Shown piece after piece: positions 63,271 through 64,000 of a DNA stretch of 64,000 nucleotides. How positions within the stretch are numbered: position 1 is the first letter of the stretch; the number at the start of each line of letters is the position of its first letter. Below the pieces are notes generated by a model, which saw nothing but the letters and a program-made list of their open reading frames with translations, ran no database searches and was not told where the DNA came from. Origin of the DNA: JAHELQ01 sp965603365 (GTDB lineage: Bacteria; Acidobacteriota; Aminicenantia; UBA2199); the NCBI GenBank assembly GCA_965603365.1, contig CBFDCR010000022.1, positions 1 through 64,000 of the forward strand. Direction: 5' to 3'. A program made the position numbers and the translations under genes.

Positions 63271-63819
63271 TTAATTGAAGATCTGGCTGAAATTAAATTC
63301 CAGCGAACAGCGGCCCAGTTCCAGCCTGATTTTTCCCTCTTTGAAGGTATCCGCCTTTTTATAGTTTTCCCGCTTCAGCACAAATATCTCGGCGCTGTCA
63401 ATGTCGGGGTCCACCAGGCAGTAATATTTCACCCCGGCTCTCTCGTAGAGCCGATACTTGAGTACCCGGTCCTTTCGGGCAGTGGAGGGGGAGATGATCT
63501 CAAATACCATTTCCGGGGGAATAAATAATTTTTCCCCCTCGATATTGCCGCCGCACACCACCAGTACATCCGGCTGCACCACGGTGTCCTCCTCGATTTG
63601 CCAGTCCACCGGCAGCAGCACTTCACATTCCGGGCAGTCCGCCAACAGGGTCGATAGATATTTGTAGATCTTACCGCTCAACCTCTGGTGCTTAATTTTA
63701 GGCATGGGGGCCATCGCATAGGGTATCCCCAGTATTAACTCCCAGCGCCCCTCCCATCGATCATAATCCCTATACGTATAATGAGGCAGATCCTCCATTT
63801 TCAACGCCGTTAATCCCAC
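63271..63819 (-). CDS. Uma2-family (DUF820) PD-(D/E)XK protein
   Basis: 182 residues from a GTG after GGAGG at 8 bases. YTYRDYDRWEGRWELILGIP opens the fold. The nuclease core is VVQPDVLVVCG, PEMVFEIISPSTARKDRVLK and YERAGVKYYCLVDPD, the standard D...E-x-(I/V)...K layout of Uma2 proteins. The family is abundant in cyanobacteria and Acidobacteriota-like genomes; a DNase role is predicted, not settled. Single gene, no partner visible. Confidence 0.85.
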   Translation of the reverse strand: MGLTALKMEDLPHYTYRDYDRWEGRWELILGIPYAMAPMPKIKHQRLSGKIYKYLSTLLADCPECEVLLPVDWQIEEDTVVQPDVLVVCGGNIEGEKLFIPPEMVFEIISPSTARKDRVLKYRLYERAGVKYYCLVDPDIDSAEIFVLKRENYKKADTFKEGKIRLELGRCSLEFNFSQIFN

Positions 63820-63932
63820 TATTCACTCCTCCCCCCTATATTAATCGGAACGCCACCATTTGTCAATAATAAACAAAAAAGAGGCTTGAGGAGGACGTGC
63901 GGATTCCAGGACTGTCCCGTATTTTTCTCCTT

Positions 63933-64000
63933 TTACTTATCATTAATTAAATAGTCAATAAGGGCATCGCTTAGATAATATCCTTTCCTTTTCATTTCTC
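63933..64000 (-). CDS. C-terminal end of a small gene running off the window
   Basis: On the minus strand an open frame enters at the right edge and ends at a TAA (63933-63935), giving ...EMKRKGYYLSDALIDYLINDK. The RKGYYLSDALIDYL phrase looks like the strand and helix of a ribbon-helix-helix protein, but too little is visible to assign it. If the ATG at 63993-63995 were a start, the product would be only 20 residues. Confidence 0.3.
   Translation of the reverse strand, partial: EMKRKGYYLSDALIDYLINDK

Overview
The window reads as a chromosomal segment of an uncultured Gram-negative bacterium. The evidence is a two-pump RND efflux system, DsbD, a lipoprotein M48 protease and several signal-peptide proteins with no Gram-positive anchors. 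The mix of FG-GAP-type and 6-bladed propeller proteins, a C25 protease with SdrD-like repeats, a TIR/TPR remnant and many radical SAM/RiPP genes recalls Candidatus Aminicenantes or other Acidobacteriota-related lineages. That placement is a guess from gene style only. I saw no rRNA, tRNA or CRISPR array.

Layout. 1-4717: a truncated RecF/OLD-like ATPase, two membrane proteins of unknown role, a cupin, a methyltransferase and a Nim-type flavoprotein, all on the minus strand. 4844-9039: a housekeeping operon uvrA-holB-ricT, in which UvrA lacks its insertion domain. 9212-10198: a 21-bp repeat array and a frameshifted TIR-TPR pseudogene. 10363-21088: a secreted TPR-like protein, then an adaptor-RND-RND-ABC exporter operon. 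21156-23352: a CopG/VapC toxin-antitoxin pair with a clear promoter and operator, and a periplasmic M48 protease.

23556-38378 is the most striking part: a minus-strand operon of ten genes, nearly all overlapping, that looks like an undescribed RiPP pathway. It begins with a Nif11-type precursor (84 aa) whose tail is almost only Ser, Thr and Ala. A stem-loop follows, then YcaO, TfuA, a glycosyltransferase with a helical-repeat tail, four B12-binding-type radical SAM proteins with an APS kinase set between the first and second, and a sedolisin (S53) protease. An AraC-type regulator gene lies just upstream. Its promoter and the precursor promoter share a 36-bp element (30/36 identical), so it probably controls both. 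The predicted chemistry (inference) is backbone thioamidation or azoline formation (YcaO/TfuA), C-methylation of Ala-rich sequence (radical SAM), and phospho/sulfo transfer and glycosylation on Ser/Thr.

39069-53337 holds a PL11-like secreted propeller protein and a second RiPP locus. In the second locus a giant C25 (gingipain-type) protease, a PqqD-like recognition protein, a radical SAM/SPASM enzyme and a three-Cys precursor peptide (probably GTG-started) form one overlapping operon. Divergent from it lies a set typical of RiPP neighbourhoods (HPr-kinase-like protein, S26 signal-peptidase-like protein, PF14907-type nucleotidyltransferase), interrupted by an AT-rich ATPase/nucleotidyltransferase module.

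53388-64000: a POT-family peptide transporter with a large inserted soluble domain, a methyltransferase/PD-(D/E)XK restriction-modification pair, DsbD, repeat-rich intergenic DNA, a 6-bladed propeller protein inside an 80-bp direct repeat, a Uma2-family nuclease and the tail of one more gene.
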